A DNA stretch of 64,000 bases from Cryptosporangium arvum DSM 44712 (GCF_000585375.1 NZ_KK073874.1:6478894-6542893), one strand, 5' to 3'. Shown: positions 26,518-35,150, numbered from the stretch's first letter. Translations and numbers: made by a program. Notes: generated from the sequence alone by a model not told the origin.

Positions 26518-28065
26518 CTAGTGCATCATCACCGGGGGTGCACCCTCGGCTTCGTCGTCGAGGAGGTGCGACTCCTCCCGCTTGCGGGGCAGGAAGAACG
26601 CCGCTCCGAGCGTCACCACGCAGAGCGCCAGCGCCACCCAGTAGGTGTGCGCGAACGCCTCCGCCGCCTCCTGCAGACCCTTGGCGACGGCCTCCGGGCC
26701 GCCGACCTGCTGGACGATCCGCGGGTCCTGCTGCGCGGCGATCGCCGGCAGCGCGAGCTGCGAGTCCTTGAGGCCGTTGGTGAGCAGCACCGACATCAGC
26801 GCGACGCCGACGGAGCTGGCGATCTGCTGGGTGATGTTCAGCAGCGTCGAACCGCGCGCCACCTCGCTGTTGGTCAGCGTCCGCAGCGCGCTGGTCATGA
26901 TCGGCATCATCGTGAGGCCCATGCCGAGACCGAGCACGAACAGCCACGCGATCAGCACCCCGTAGGAGGTGTCGGCCTCGATCCCGGTCAGGCCGTACAT
27001 GCCGATGACGATCGCGATGATGCCGAACGGCACGATGCGTCCGACCGGCATCTTGTCCGACAGCGCACCGGCGATCGGCATCGTGACCATCGCGCCCAGA
27101 CCCTGCGGGGCGACGAGCAGACCGGCCATCAGCACGGACTCACCGCGGATCTGCTGGAAGTACGTCGGCACCAGCAGCAGGCCACCGAAGAACGCGACCG
27201 CGAACAGGAACATCGTGATGATGCTGACCGTGAGGTTCCGGTTCTTGAACAGGCGCAGGTCGAGCAGCGGGTGCTGGGGCTTGAACGAGTAGATGACGAA
27301 CCCGATCACCAGCAGGATGCCGACCAGGGCCGGAATCCAGACCTTGTTGGCCGTGATCGTGCCGGCCTCCGGGATCGACGAGACGCCGTAGAGGAACAGC
27401 GCGAGACCCGGCGACATCATCAGCATGCCGACGAAGTCGAACGACTCGGACGGCTGCGGCGAGTCGGACGGCAGCACGAGCTGGGAGTAGATCAGCGCGC
27501 CGATACCGATCGGGACGTTGATCAGGAAGATCCAGTGCCAGCTCGCGGCGTCGATCAGCCAGCCACCGAGGATCGGCCCACCGATCGGGCCGAGCAGCAT
27601 CGGCACGCCCAGGATGGCCATCAGCCGACCCATGCGCTTCGGGCCGGCGGCCCTGGTCATGATCGTCATGCCGAGCGGCATCAGCATTCCGCCGCCGAGG
27701 CCCTGCAGCACGCGGAAGCCGATCAGCGCCTCGATGTTCCAGGCGGCGGCACAGAGCGCGGAGCCGGCGGTGAACAGCGCGATCGCCGTCATGTAGAGGC
27801 GCTTGGTGCCGAACCGGTCGGCGGCCCACCCGGTGAGCGGGATCACGGTGGCCAGAGCCAGCGTGTAGGCGGTCACCGTCCAGGCGACCTGCGCGTACGA
27901 CAGCGGCTCGTCGACCGAGCCGAACTCGGTCTGGAACGTCGGCAGAGCGACGTTGACGACCGTGATGTCGAGAATCGACATGATGGCGCCGAGGACGACA
28001 ACCCCGGCCACCTTGAGTATGTCGGGTGTGATCTTGTCGTCGTTGGCCGTGGCTACGTCTGCCAT
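26518..28065 (-). CDS. DHA2-family MFS drug exporter (EmrB/QacA-like)
   Basis: A 515-residue proton-driven exporter with 14 predicted membrane spans. Marks of the DHA2 family are LDITVVNVALPTFQTEF in TM1, motif A-like GWAADRFGTKRLY, and antiporter motif C in LGVPMLLGPIGGPILGG. The length equals that of EmrB/QacA relatives. It probably exports hydrophobic or cationic compounds; the substrate cannot be read. The ATG is preceded by GAGGGAAAG. The upstream region holds several palindromes (28132-28179) but no regulator gene is adjacent. Confidence 0.91.
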   Translation of the reverse strand: MADVATANDDKITPDILKVAGVVVLGAIMSILDITVVNVALPTFQTEFGSVDEPLSYAQVAWTVTAYTLALATVIPLTGWAADRFGTKRLYMTAIALFTAGSALCAAAWNIEALIGFRVLQGLGGGMLMPLGMTIMTRAAGPKRMGRLMAILGVPMLLGPIGGPILGGWLIDAASWHWIFLINVPIGIGALIYSQLVLPSDSPQPSESFDFVGMLMMSPGLALFLYGVSSIPEAGTITANKVWIPALVGILLVIGFVIYSFKPQHPLLDLRLFKNRNLTVSIITMFLFAVAFFGGLLLVPTYFQQIRGESVLMAGLLVAPQGLGAMVTMPIAGALSDKMPVGRIVPFGIIAIVIGMYGLTGIEADTSYGVLIAWLFVLGLGMGLTMMPIMTSALRTLTNSEVARGSTLLNITQQIASSVGVALMSVLLTNGLKDSQLALPAIAAQQDPRIVQQVGGPEAVAKGLQEAAEAFAHTYWVALALCVVTLGAAFFLPRKREESHLLDDEAEGAPPVMMH

Positions 28066-28131
28066 GAGTACTTTCCCTCGTGCCGATCCGTAAGGCAGGG
28101 TGGATTAATTTTACGCTCGTTAGATTCTTAC

Positions 28132-28179
28132 TGCATCGATGCACGGAACCAAAACCAAAATAAAGTGACGATCCGTCAC
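28132..28179. promoter_or_regulatory. palindrome-rich control region upstream of the exporter
   Basis: TGCATCGATGCA (28132-28143) is a perfect 12-bp palindrome, and GTGACG-ATC-CGTCAC (28165-28179) is a perfect inverted repeat with a three-base spacer. Both lie in an AT-rich stretch upstream of the exporter start, as expected for TetR- or MarR-type operators controlling an efflux gene. No other feature is seen between 28180 and 28273. Confidence 0.42.
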
Positions 28180-28273
28180 AGCATCGACGCCCGGATGAAC
28201 AACCGGCCCGGCCGAGCGGCGTATTCCCACTATCGGCAGGTTCCTTGCATCAGCCAAACAATCTGGGCCGACG

Positions 28274-29179
28274 CTACCCCACGCCGCTTCCGACCGCGTT
28301 CCCGCCCGTCACCGCCGGGGTCGACGGCCGCTCGCGTGACGTCGCCAGCACCGAACCGATCAGGATCAGGACGAACGCGACGCCGATCAACAGCGTCAGG
28401 CGCTCCCCCAGCACGACGACGCCCGCGAGCACGGCGACCGCCGGGTTGACGTAGGTGAACACGGTGGCGCGTACCGGCCCGACCTCGCGGATCAGCGCGA
28501 AATACACCAGGAACGCCGCCGTCGTGCAGACGAGGCCGAGCGCGGCGATCGCACCGAGCACCGACGGCTCGGGCCGGGTGTCGGGCCAGGTGACGATCGC
28601 GGCCGGCGCGTAGAGCAGCGCCGCGAGGCTGAGCGAGACCGCCGTGAGCGGCAGGCCCGGCACGTCGTCCAGGTAGCGGATGACGATGAGCGGCGCGACC
28701 GCGTACCCCACTGCGGTGAGCAGCACCTCGACGGTCGGCCAGGCGTCGCCGCCCCGCAGGGTGGGTGCGACGAGCACCGCCACCCCGCCCAGCCCGACGA
28801 GCAGACCGGCCAGCCGCGTGCGGCCCAGCCGCTCGGTGCCCCCGGTGAGCCGGACCGCGATCGCGCCGAGGACCGGGACCGTCGCGATCAGCAGGCCGGC
28901 CAGCGAACTCGGCAGCGTGCGTTCGGCGTCGGTGAGGAAGAACCAGGGGCCGACGAGCTCCAGCAGCGTGAACGCGACCACCGGGCGCCACCGCCGCAGC
29001 ACCGTGCGGACCCCGCCGTTGCGTAGCGCGAACGGGAGCAGCAGCAGGCCGCCCATCGCCACCCGGGCGAACACGACGACCGGGACCGCGACGTCCTCCA
29101 CCGCGACTTTGATGAGCAGGTAGGGAATGCCCCAGACGATGCTCATGACGACGAACAGCAGCCAACCGCGACGGGACAC
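28274..29179 (-). CDS. EamA/DMT family transporter
   Basis: A 301-residue inner-membrane protein with about ten hydrophobic segments arranged as two EamA repeats (residues about 5-135 and 145-280). The second repeat ends in FTYVNPAVAVLAGVVVLGE, the most typical stretch of the family. Such carriers move metabolites or amino acids; the substrate is unknown. The GTG start is preceded six bases upstream by TATCGT (29186-29191 on the minus strand), so translation is probably leaderless. It is divergent from the Hsp70-WD40 gene. Confidence 0.88.
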   Translation of the reverse strand: MSRRGWLLFVVMSIVWGIPYLLIKVAVEDVAVPVVVFARVAMGGLLLLPFALRNGGVRTVLRRWRPVVAFTLLELVGPWFFLTDAERTLPSSLAGLLIATVPVLGAIAVRLTGGTERLGRTRLAGLLVGLGGVAVLVAPTLRGGDAWPTVEVLLTAVGYAVAPLIVIRYLDDVPGLPLTAVSLSLAALLYAPAAIVTWPDTRPEPSVLGAIAALGLVCTTAAFLVYFALIREVGPVRATVFTYVNPAVAVLAGVVVLGERLTLLIGVAFVLILIGSVLATSRERPSTPAVTGGNAVGSGVG

Positions 29180-29185
29180 GGCTCG

Positions 29186-29191
29186 ACGATA
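29186..29191 (-). promoter_or_regulatory. -10 element for leaderless EamA gene
   Basis: TATCGT on the minus strand is six bases before the GTG at 29179; no Shine-Dalgarno sequence is present. Confidence 0.42.
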
Positions 29192-29329
29192 GGGGCCGCG
29201 AGCGGGCGGCCGATCGGAGGCGGGCCGGCTGTCCGTCGGCTTTCGATGTCTGGCGGTGGTGGGATTCTCCGGGCGGGCAGAGTCGCCAAACAGACAGCCG
29301 GTGCGCCTCCGGACACGCGAACGGCGGCC

Positions 29330-29335
29330 TAAGGT
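29330..29335 (+). promoter_or_regulatory. -10 element for leaderless Hsp70-WD40 gene
   Basis: TAAGGT is six bases before the GTG at 29342, in a divergent promoter region with the EamA gene. Confidence 0.42.
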
Positions 29336-29341
29336 GACCGC

Positions 29342-32300
29342 GTGGCGGCAGCGGGAACTCGGCTAGGGGTCGACTTCGGGACATCGAACACGGTGGCGGT
29401 CCTCGCCCGGTCCGACGGCCGGGTCAACCCGCTGCTGGTGGACGGCCAGCCGCAGCTCCCGTCGGCGGTGTGCGCGACGCCCGCGAAAGAACTGCTCGTC
29501 GGACGAGCCGCGCTGCACACCGCCCGGTTGCACCCCGACGGGTTCGAGCCCAACCCCAAGCGCCGGATCGACGACGGGGTCGTGCTGCTCGGCGCGGGCG
29601 AGTACGAGGTCGTGGAGCTGTTCGCCGCCGTGCTGCGCCGGGTCGCGGACGAGACCCGGCGGGTCACCGGGGCGGCGGCGCCGGACGAGATCCGCATCAC
29701 CCACCCCGCGGTGTGGGGCGGCGCCCGGCGCGATCTGCTGCGCCGGTCGGCGGTCGCGGCGGGATGGCCGGCGCAGGCCGTCGGGCTGGTGCCCGAGCCG
29801 GTGGCGGCCGCGGCGGCGTTCGCCGAGGTGCACGGGGCGCGGCTGCCGATCGGCGGGAACGCGCTGGTCTACGACCTGGGCGGCGGCACGTTCGACGCCA
29901 CCGTGCTGCGTCGGACCGCATCCGGGTACGACGTCCGGGCGACCGACGGGCTCGTCGACGCCGGCGGCCTGGACATCGACCACGCGATCCTCACCCACGT
30001 CGGCGCGGTGGTGCAGAAACGCAAGCCCGACGCGTGGCGCGCGCTGACCTCCCCCGACACCGCCGCCGAGCGCCGGGCGCGGTGGCTGTTCCAGGACGAC
30101 GTGCGCGGAGCGAAGGAACTGCTCTCCTCGGCCGCGTCGACGTTGATCCCGGTGCCGCTCATCGACGACGAGATCCCGCTGACGCGCACCGAGCTGGACG
30201 CGCTGACGCGCCCGCTGGTGGAGCGGACGATCGTGTCCGTGCAGGGCGTGTTGCGCGAGGCCGGGCTCACCCCCGGCGATCTGTCGGCGATGTTCCTGGT
30301 GGGTGGCTCGACGAGGATTCCGCTGGTGGCGACCATGCTGCACCGGACGCTCGGGGTCGCGCCCACGGTGCTGGAACAGCCGGAGCTGATCGTGGCGGAA
30401 GGGGCGCTGCGGGTACGCGCGTTCGACGCCGCGCCAGTGGGTGGGGTTCCGCCGGCCTCGGCGCCGCCGTTCCCCGGCCCGCGGTCGGGACCGCCCCAGC
30501 AGGTGCCGGCGCAGTACTCCGCACCGCCCGCGTCGGCGCCTCCGTACCGGGCTCCTTCGCCCGGCTTTCCGTCGCACGGGGCTCCCTCTCCGGGTGCGGC
30601 TTCCCCGGGAGCGGCCGCTCACGGGGGCGGCTCACACGGGGTCGGCTCGCACGGGGGAGGCCCGCACGGGGGCAGCTCACACGGGGGCAGCTCACACGGG
30701 GGCAGCTCACACGGGGGCGGCCCGCACGGGGGAGGCCCGCACGGGGGAGGCCCGCATGGGGGGCATTTGCCGGGCGGGCCGCAGCACGGGGCGGGGGGTC
30801 CGCAGTATCCGGGGCCTCGGCCGCCGGCGAACCAGCCCGCGCCCGTGTCGCACTCGGGGCCGCCGTTCCCGCCCCGAGCGGCGAACCACCCGGGTGGCTG
30901 GCGCCCCGCGCAGCCCACGATGCCCTACCCCGAGCCCCAGGCCGCGCCGGGAGTGGCGCGCGGCGAGCGCGACTTCCGCTCCGCCGAAGCCGCTCCCGCT
31001 CCCTACAGCTCCTCCCCTGCCGCCCCGGTCAGCGCGAGCCCGTTCCACGCCACCCCGGTGAGCGGCCCAGCCGCCGGCGCAGCCCCGATCAGCGGCGGAG
31101 GCGCCAGTGCGGCCCCGGTCAGCGGCCCAGCTGCCGGAGCAGCCCCGATCAGCGGCTCAGCGGCCAGCGCGGCCCCCGTGAGCGGCCGAGCCGGCGGCGC
31201 CGCGCCGGTGAGTGGCCCAGCCGCCGGTGCGGCGCCGGTGAGCGGCCCGGCCTCCGGAGCAGGTCGCGCCGCCGGTGCGGCCCCCGTCAGCGGCCCGGCG
31301 GCAGGCGCAGCTCGGGCCGCCGGTGCGGCCCCCGTGAGCGGCCCAGCCGCCGGCGCGTTCCCCGTGAGCGGCCCAGCGGCCGGCGCGTTCCCCGTGAGCG
31401 GCCCAGCCGGAAGCGCGGCCCCCGTGAGCGGCGCCGGCCCGATCAACGGCCCAGCGGGCGCAGCCCCGGTCAGCGGCCCGGCATCTGGAACTGCTCGCGC
31501 CGCCGGTGCGGCTCCCGTCAGCGGCCCGGCAGTGGGTGCGGCCCCGGTGAGCAGCGCCGCCGTCGGAGCAGCAGCAGTGAACGCCCGACCCGTCAGCGCG
31601 ATCCCCGTCAGCGCCGCGCCGGTCAGCGCCGCGCCCCTGAGCGCGGCCCCCGCCAGTGCCCCGCCCCTGAGCGCCGCCCCACACAACGCCGCCCCACACA
31701 ACGCCGCCCCACACAACGCCGCCCCCGTCAGCGCTGCCCCCGTCAGCGCCGGCCCTGACACCGGCAAACCGACCGTGCAGGTGCGCACCATGCACCAGAC
31801 CGGTGAGTCCGTGGAGTTCCGCGGCCACGACGGACCGGTTTCGAGTCTGGTGATCAGCCCGGACAGCACCCGCCTGGCCACCGCCGGAGCCGACCGCACG
31901 GTCCGCATCTGGGACCTCGCGACCGGTCGCCGCATCGTCACCCTCACCGGCCACACCGCGCGCGTCAACGGGCTGGCGTCCAGTCCGGACGGTTCCCGCC
32001 TGGCCAGCGTCGCCGACGACCTGAGCGTCCGCATCTGGAACCCCGCCACCGGCACCGAGCTCGCGAACCTCACCGGCCACACCGACATGGTCCGCGCGGT
32101 CGCCTTCCACCGCGACGGTGTCCGCATCGCGACCGGCAGCTTCGACCACACCGTCCGCCTCTGGGACATCCGCTCCGGCGCGACCGTCGGCACCCTCACC
32201 GGGCACACCGACGTCGTCCGTGCGGTCGCGTTCCACCCGGACGGCCGTCGCGTCGTGACCGGCAGCTTCGACCAGACGGTCCGGATCTGGGACGTCGAGA

Positions 32301-32680
32301 CGGGCCGTCTGCTCGCGAGCCTGTCCGGCCACGGTCTCGTGCACTCGGTCGCTTTCAGCCCGGACGGACGGATCCTCGCCACGGCGGGTGTGGACGGCGC
32401 GGCCCGGCTCTGGGAGGCCGACAGCGGGCGTCCGCTCGGCGAGCGACTGGCCGGTCACTCGGGCGCGGTCACCGCGGTGGCGTTCCGCCCCGACAGCCGG
32501 GCGCTGGCCACGGCGGGCATCGACGGCACGGCCCGGCTCTGGAACGTGATGAGCGGCCGGGCGCTCACCGCCCCGATCGGCGGCCACACCGCGGCGCTGA
32601 CGTCAGTGGCCTTCGCCCCCGATGCCCGCGCCCTGGTCACCGGCAGCCACGACACCACGGCCCGCGTCCACCCGATCTGA
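29342..32680 (+). CDS. Hsp70-type ATPase / low-complexity linker / seven-blade WD40 fusion
   Basis: An 1112-residue protein in three parts. Residues 5-365 are an actin/Hsp70 ATPase with phosphate loops LGVDFGTSNTVAVL and VYDLGGGTFDATVL and adenosine motif FLVGGSTRIPL; the peptide-binding domain of true Hsp70 is absent. Residues about 370-810 are a disordered linker: Pro-rich, then about twelve HGG units (30619-30765), then many copies of a ten-residue GPAAGAAPVS-like unit (31051-31765). Residues about 820-1112 hold exactly seven WD40 repeats (GH...WD pattern), enough for one closed propeller. No signal peptide or membrane span is seen. An ATP-gated scaffold or signalling hub is inferred; no characterised homologue is known to me. 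Confidence 0.9.
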   Translation: MAAAGTRLGVDFGTSNTVAVLARSDGRVNPLLVDGQPQLPSAVCATPAKELLVGRAALHTARLHPDGFEPNPKRRIDDGVVLLGAGEYEVVELFAAVLRRVADETRRVTGAAAPDEIRITHPAVWGGARRDLLRRSAVAAGWPAQAVGLVPEPVAAAAAFAEVHGARLPIGGNALVYDLGGGTFDATVLRRTASGYDVRATDGLVDAGGLDIDHAILTHVGAVVQKRKPDAWRALTSPDTAAERRARWLFQDDVRGAKELLSSAASTLIPVPLIDDEIPLTRTELDALTRPLVERTIVSVQGVLREAGLTPGDLSAMFLVGGSTRIPLVATMLHRTLGVAPTVLEQPELIVAEGALRVRAFDAAPVGGVPPASAPPFPGPRSGPPQQVPAQYSAPPASAPPYRAPSPGFPSHGAPSPGAASPGAAAHGGGSHGVGSHGGGPHGGSSHGGSSHGGSSHGGGPHGGGPHGGGPHGGHLPGGPQHGAGGPQYPGPRPPANQPAPVSHSGPPFPPRAANHPGGWRPAQPTMPYPEPQAAPGVARGERDFRSAEAAPAPYSSSPAAPVSASPFHATPVSGPAAGAAPISGGGASAAPVSGPAAGAAPISGSAASAAPVSGRAGGAAPVSGPAAGAAPVSGPASGAGRAAGAAPVSGPAAGAARAAGAAPVSGPAAGAFPVSGPAAGAFPVSGPAGSAAPVSGAGPINGPAGAAPVSGPASGTARAAGAAPVSGPAVGAAPVSSAAVGAAAVNARPVSAIPVSAAPVSAAPLSAAPASAPPLSAAPHNAAPHNAAPHNAAPVSAAPVSAGPDTGKPTVQVRTMHQTGESVEFRGHDGPVSSLVISPDSTRLATAGADRTVRIWDLATGRRIVTLTGHTARVNGLASSPDGSRLASVADDLSVRIWNPATGTELANLTGHTDMVRAVAFHRDGVRIATGSFDHTVRLWDIRSGATVGTLTGHTDVVRAVAFHPDGRRVVTGSFDQTVRIWDVETGRLLASLSGHGLVHSVAFSPDGRILATAGVDGAARLWEADSGRPLGERLAGHSGAVTAVAFRPDSRALATAGIDGTARLWNVMSGRALTAPIGGHTAALTSVAFAPDARALVTGSHDTTARVHPI
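30619..30765 (+). repeat. tandem 15-bp coding repeats (His-Gly-Gly units)
   Basis: About ten imperfect copies of a 15-base unit (GGCAGCTCACACGGG and variants) lie inside the Hsp70-WD40 gene and encode five-residue units such as GSSHG and GGPHG. Near-identical neighbouring copies suggest recent slippage or unequal exchange. Confidence 0.7.
31051..31765 (+). repeat. tandem ~30-bp coding repeats (GPAAGAAPVS-like units)
   Basis: About 24 imperfect units, mostly 30 or 33 bases, encode Ala/Pro/Gly/Ser decapeptides in the linker of the Hsp70-WD40 protein. They grade into shorter SAAPV units and then three identical 18-base units coding for APHNAA at about 31680-31725. Confidence 0.65.
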
Positions 32681-32694
32681 CGCCACCCGGCCCG

Positions 32695-32855
32695 ACGCCC
32701 CGATCGACGCGCCCCGATCGACGCGCCGCGATCCGGCGCCCCGATCCGACGCTCCGATCCGGCGTGCCCCCGATCCGGCACGCCGCGATCCGGCACGCCC
32801 CGATCCGCACGCCCCTGATCCGGCGCCCCTGATCCGACGCCCGATCTCACGTCGG
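32695..32855. repeat. intergenic array of ~14-bp GATCCGRCRC units
   Basis: Eleven or twelve imperfect units of 12-16 bases with core GATCCGGCGC (variants GATCGACGCG, GATCCGACGC, GATCCGGCAC) fill the gap between the convergent Hsp70-WD40 and MATE genes. Units are direct repeats without uniform spacers, so this is not CRISPR. Neighbouring units could pair into hairpins and stop transcription from both sides. Confidence 0.6.
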
Positions 32856-32856
32856 G

Positions 32857-34311
32857 TCAGATCGACGTTCCCACGCGCGCCCATACCCCGGAGCGCGTGC
32901 GCCACGTCATGCCCGCGAAACGGGCCGTGACGAACACCGCCAGGCCGGCCCAGACACCGGCCAGACCCCAGCCGAACACCGCCGCCGCCACCGTCACCGG
33001 GACGAACCCCAGCAGCGCCGAACCCACCGTCACGTTCCGGATGAACGCGTTGTCCCCGGCGCCGAGCAACACGCCGTCCAGCGCGAACACCACGCCGCCG
33101 ATCGGCACCATCGCCACCAGGAACGGCCAGAGCACGCCCAGCTGTTCGCGCACGGCATCGTCGTCGGTGAACACGGCGGGCACCACGAACCAGGCGAGCC
33201 CGAACACCCCGGCGAACACCACCCCGGCGACCAGGCCGAACCGGCCGACCCGCCAGGCCGTGGCCTTGGCCGCGCCGACGTCACCGCTGCCGAGGGCGGC
33301 CCCGACCAGCGACTGGGCCGCGATCGCGAACGAGTCGAGCAGCAGCGCGGCCAGGTTCCAGAGCTGGAGCCCGACCTGGTGCGCCGCGAGCTGGGCGGCA
33401 CCGGACCGGCCCGCCACCGCCGCCGCGGTGAGGAACGCGATCTGGAAGGCCGCGGCCCGCACGACCAGGTCTCGGCTCACCAGCAGCTGCCGGCGCATCA
33501 CCGGCCACTGCGGAGTCAGCGGTACCCGCTCGCGCACCAGAGCCCACAGGCACAGCCCGCCGCCGAGCCACTGCGCGACGACGTTCGCCCAGGCCGACCC
33601 CTCCAGGCCCAACCCGACCGGGTACACCAGCACCGGTGACGCCGCCGCCGAGACGACGTTCGCGATCACCACGACGACGACCGGCGTGCGGGTGTCCTGG
33701 ACGCCGCGCAGCCAGCCGTTGCCAGCGAAGACCAGCAGGATTCCGGGGAGACCGAGGACCGCGATGCGCAGCCAGGACTCAGCCGCCTCGGCGACGGCGC
33801 CGTCACCGGCGATCAGCCGGGTGGCCCAGGGCGCCAGCACCTGGCCGGCCAGCACGCCGAGCGTGCCGATCAGCAGCGCCAGCCAGGAGGCCTGGACGCC
33901 CTCCCCCACGGCGCGGTCGCGCTGCCCGGCGCCGAACCAGCGGGCCGCACGGCCGGTGGTGCCGTAGGCCAGCGTCGTGCCGACGATCGCGAGCAGGCCC
34001 ATCAGCGTGCCGCCGGCGCCGAGGCCGGCCAGCGCCACCCGGCCGAGGTGCCCGACGACCGCGGTATCGACGAGCAGGAAGATCGGCTCGGCCGCGAGGA
34101 CGACGAACGCCGACGCGGCCAGCCGCACCACCCGCCCCGCCGGCGGCGCCACCCCATCCGCCCCAGAAACACCCGCCCCCGAAACACCCGGCTCAGAAAC
34201 ACCCGGCTCAGAAACACCCGGCTCAGAAACATCCGGCCCGGAACCACCCGGAACCACACCCTCGGCGGCGCTCCCCTCGCCGTCGCCGGCGCCGCCCCCA
34301 GGAAGCGTCAC
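32857..34311 (-). CDS. MATE family efflux transporter (DinF-like)
   Basis: A 484-residue membrane protein with about 12 spans beginning near residue 60. MATE features are VDTAVVGHLGRVALAGLG in the first spans, the symmetric second half (AAHQVGLQLWNLAALLLDSF) and MVPIGGVVFALDGVLLGAGD. The first 58 residues are a Gly/Glu/Pro tail with five-residue VSEPG repeats. It probably exports a cationic or metabolite compound with Na+ or H+; the substrate is unknown. The GTG start at 34311 overlaps the methyltransferase stop (GTGA), so the two form an operon. Confidence 0.9.
   Translation of the reverse strand: MTLPGGGAGDGEGSAAEGVVPGGSGPDVSEPGVSEPGVSEPGVSGAGVSGADGVAPPAGRVVRLAASAFVVLAAEPIFLLVDTAVVGHLGRVALAGLGAGGTLMGLLAIVGTTLAYGTTGRAARWFGAGQRDRAVGEGVQASWLALLIGTLGVLAGQVLAPWATRLIAGDGAVAEAAESWLRIAVLGLPGILLVFAGNGWLRGVQDTRTPVVVVVIANVVSAAASPVLVYPVGLGLEGSAWANVVAQWLGGGLCLWALVRERVPLTPQWPVMRRQLLVSRDLVVRAAAFQIAFLTAAAVAGRSGAAQLAAHQVGLQLWNLAALLLDSFAIAAQSLVGAALGSGDVGAAKATAWRVGRFGLVAGVVFAGVFGLAWFVVPAVFTDDDAVREQLGVLWPFLVAMVPIGGVVFALDGVLLGAGDNAFIRNVTVGSALLGFVPVTVAAAVFGWGLAGVWAGLAVFVTARFAGMTWRTRSGVWARVGTSI
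34156..34245 (-). repeat. six 15-bp coding repeats in the MATE gene
   Basis: Six consecutive 15-base units follow one another; three (34186-34230) are identical (ACCCGGCTCAGAAAC on the plus strand). They encode VSEPG-like pentapeptides in the cytoplasmic N-terminal tail of the MATE protein. Copy number could vary by slippage in steps that keep the frame. Confidence 0.75.
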
Positions 34312-35150
34312 CGGGGTTTGACGGCCTGCACGGTGTAGGTCATCGGCGCACGCCACGGCCGGTCGGCCATCCGGTACTCACCGCCGGTCTTCTCCATCAG
34401 GCCGGGGAACGGCTCCCACGGCACCGAGTCGTGCTCGACCAGCTGGGTCAGCGTCAGGCCCTGCTCGAGCAACGCGGTGACGACCTCACCCAGACCGTGG
34501 TTCCAGTTGTGCACCGTGTTGTTGATGAACTGGGTGTCGGTCTGCACGTAGGTGCCCTCGTCGTGCCACACCACCGGCTCGGCGCGCTCGAAGTACGGGT
34601 ACCGGAGCACGAGCCGGCCGTCGCGCCGGTCGTCGTCGAGCGCCCACAGCACCGGGTGGCCCTCGCGCATGAACAGCCGTCCGCCCGGGCGCAGCAACCG
34701 CGCGACGACGGCGGCCCAGCGCCGGACGTCGGGCAGCCAGCAGAGCGCGCCGACGCCGGTGAACACGAAGTCGAACCGCTCGGCACCGAGGGCCTCGACC
34801 GCCTCGTACACGTCGGACTGCACGTACTCGATCTTCGCGCCGGTCTCCTCGGCGAGGCCGCGCGCCTGCTCGAGGGAGCCGCCGGAGAAGTCGAGGCCGG
34901 TCATCCGCGCGCCGAGCCGGGAGAGCGACAGGGTGTCGGTGCCGATGTGGCACTGCAGGTGCAGCCCGTCGAGCCCGGCGACCTCCCCGAGCCGTTCCTG
35001 GTCGAACTGCACGACCCGGCTCAGGAACGTGGGATCGACCCGGAACCGGTCGACGTCGTAGTCCTGGGAGGCCGCGTGCGCCGCCGCGCGGTCGTCCCAG
35101 CTCGCCCGGTTGAGGCTGCGGTAGTCGTCGATATCGCCGTTCGCTGTCAC
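34308..35150 (-). CDS. class I SAM-dependent methyltransferase
   Basis: A 280-residue Rossmann-fold methyltransferase. Motif I is LHLQCHIGTDTLSLSRLG with acidic motif II ending in MTGLDFSGGSLEQAR. FDFVFTGVGALCWLPDVRRW and LLRPGGRLFMREGHPVLW correspond to motifs IV-VI. The C-terminal part (WNHGLGEVVTALLEQGLTL) is typical of UbiE/Tam-type small-molecule methyltransferases. The acceptor is unknown. It is the first gene of a pair with the MATE exporter, suggesting that the methylated product, or a toxic analogue, is exported; that is inference. Confidence 0.87.
   Translation of the reverse strand: MTANGDIDDYRSLNRASWDDRAAAHAASQDYDVDRFRVDPTFLSRVVQFDQERLGEVAGLDGLHLQCHIGTDTLSLSRLGARMTGLDFSGGSLEQARGLAEETGAKIEYVQSDVYEAVEALGAERFDFVFTGVGALCWLPDVRRWAAVVARLLRPGGRLFMREGHPVLWALDDDRRDGRLVLRYPYFERAEPVVWHDEGTYVQTDTQFINNTVHNWNHGLGEVVTALLEQGLTLTQLVEHDSVPWEPFPGLMEKTGGEYRMADRPWRAPMTYTVQAVKPR

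Noticed and set aside
28066-28140. A tRNA-like fold in the AT-rich exporter leader.
   Set aside because: No complete cloverleaf with a T-arm GGTTCRA box and matching acceptor stem could be formed; no tRNA was found elsewhere in the window.
26521-28449. A 642-codon open frame antisense to the 14-TM exporter.
   Set aside because: Its product is a His/Arg/Asp-rich string without hydrophobic core, while the opposite strand encodes a full DHA2 transporter.
30619-30765. Possible CRISPR array.
   Set aside because: The repeats are contiguous coding units without unique spacers and are translated within a large protein; no cas genes are present.
32695-32855. Possible CRISPR or replication-origin iteron array.
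   Set aside because: Units are short and imperfect with no fixed spacers, and no replication-initiator or cas gene is nearby.
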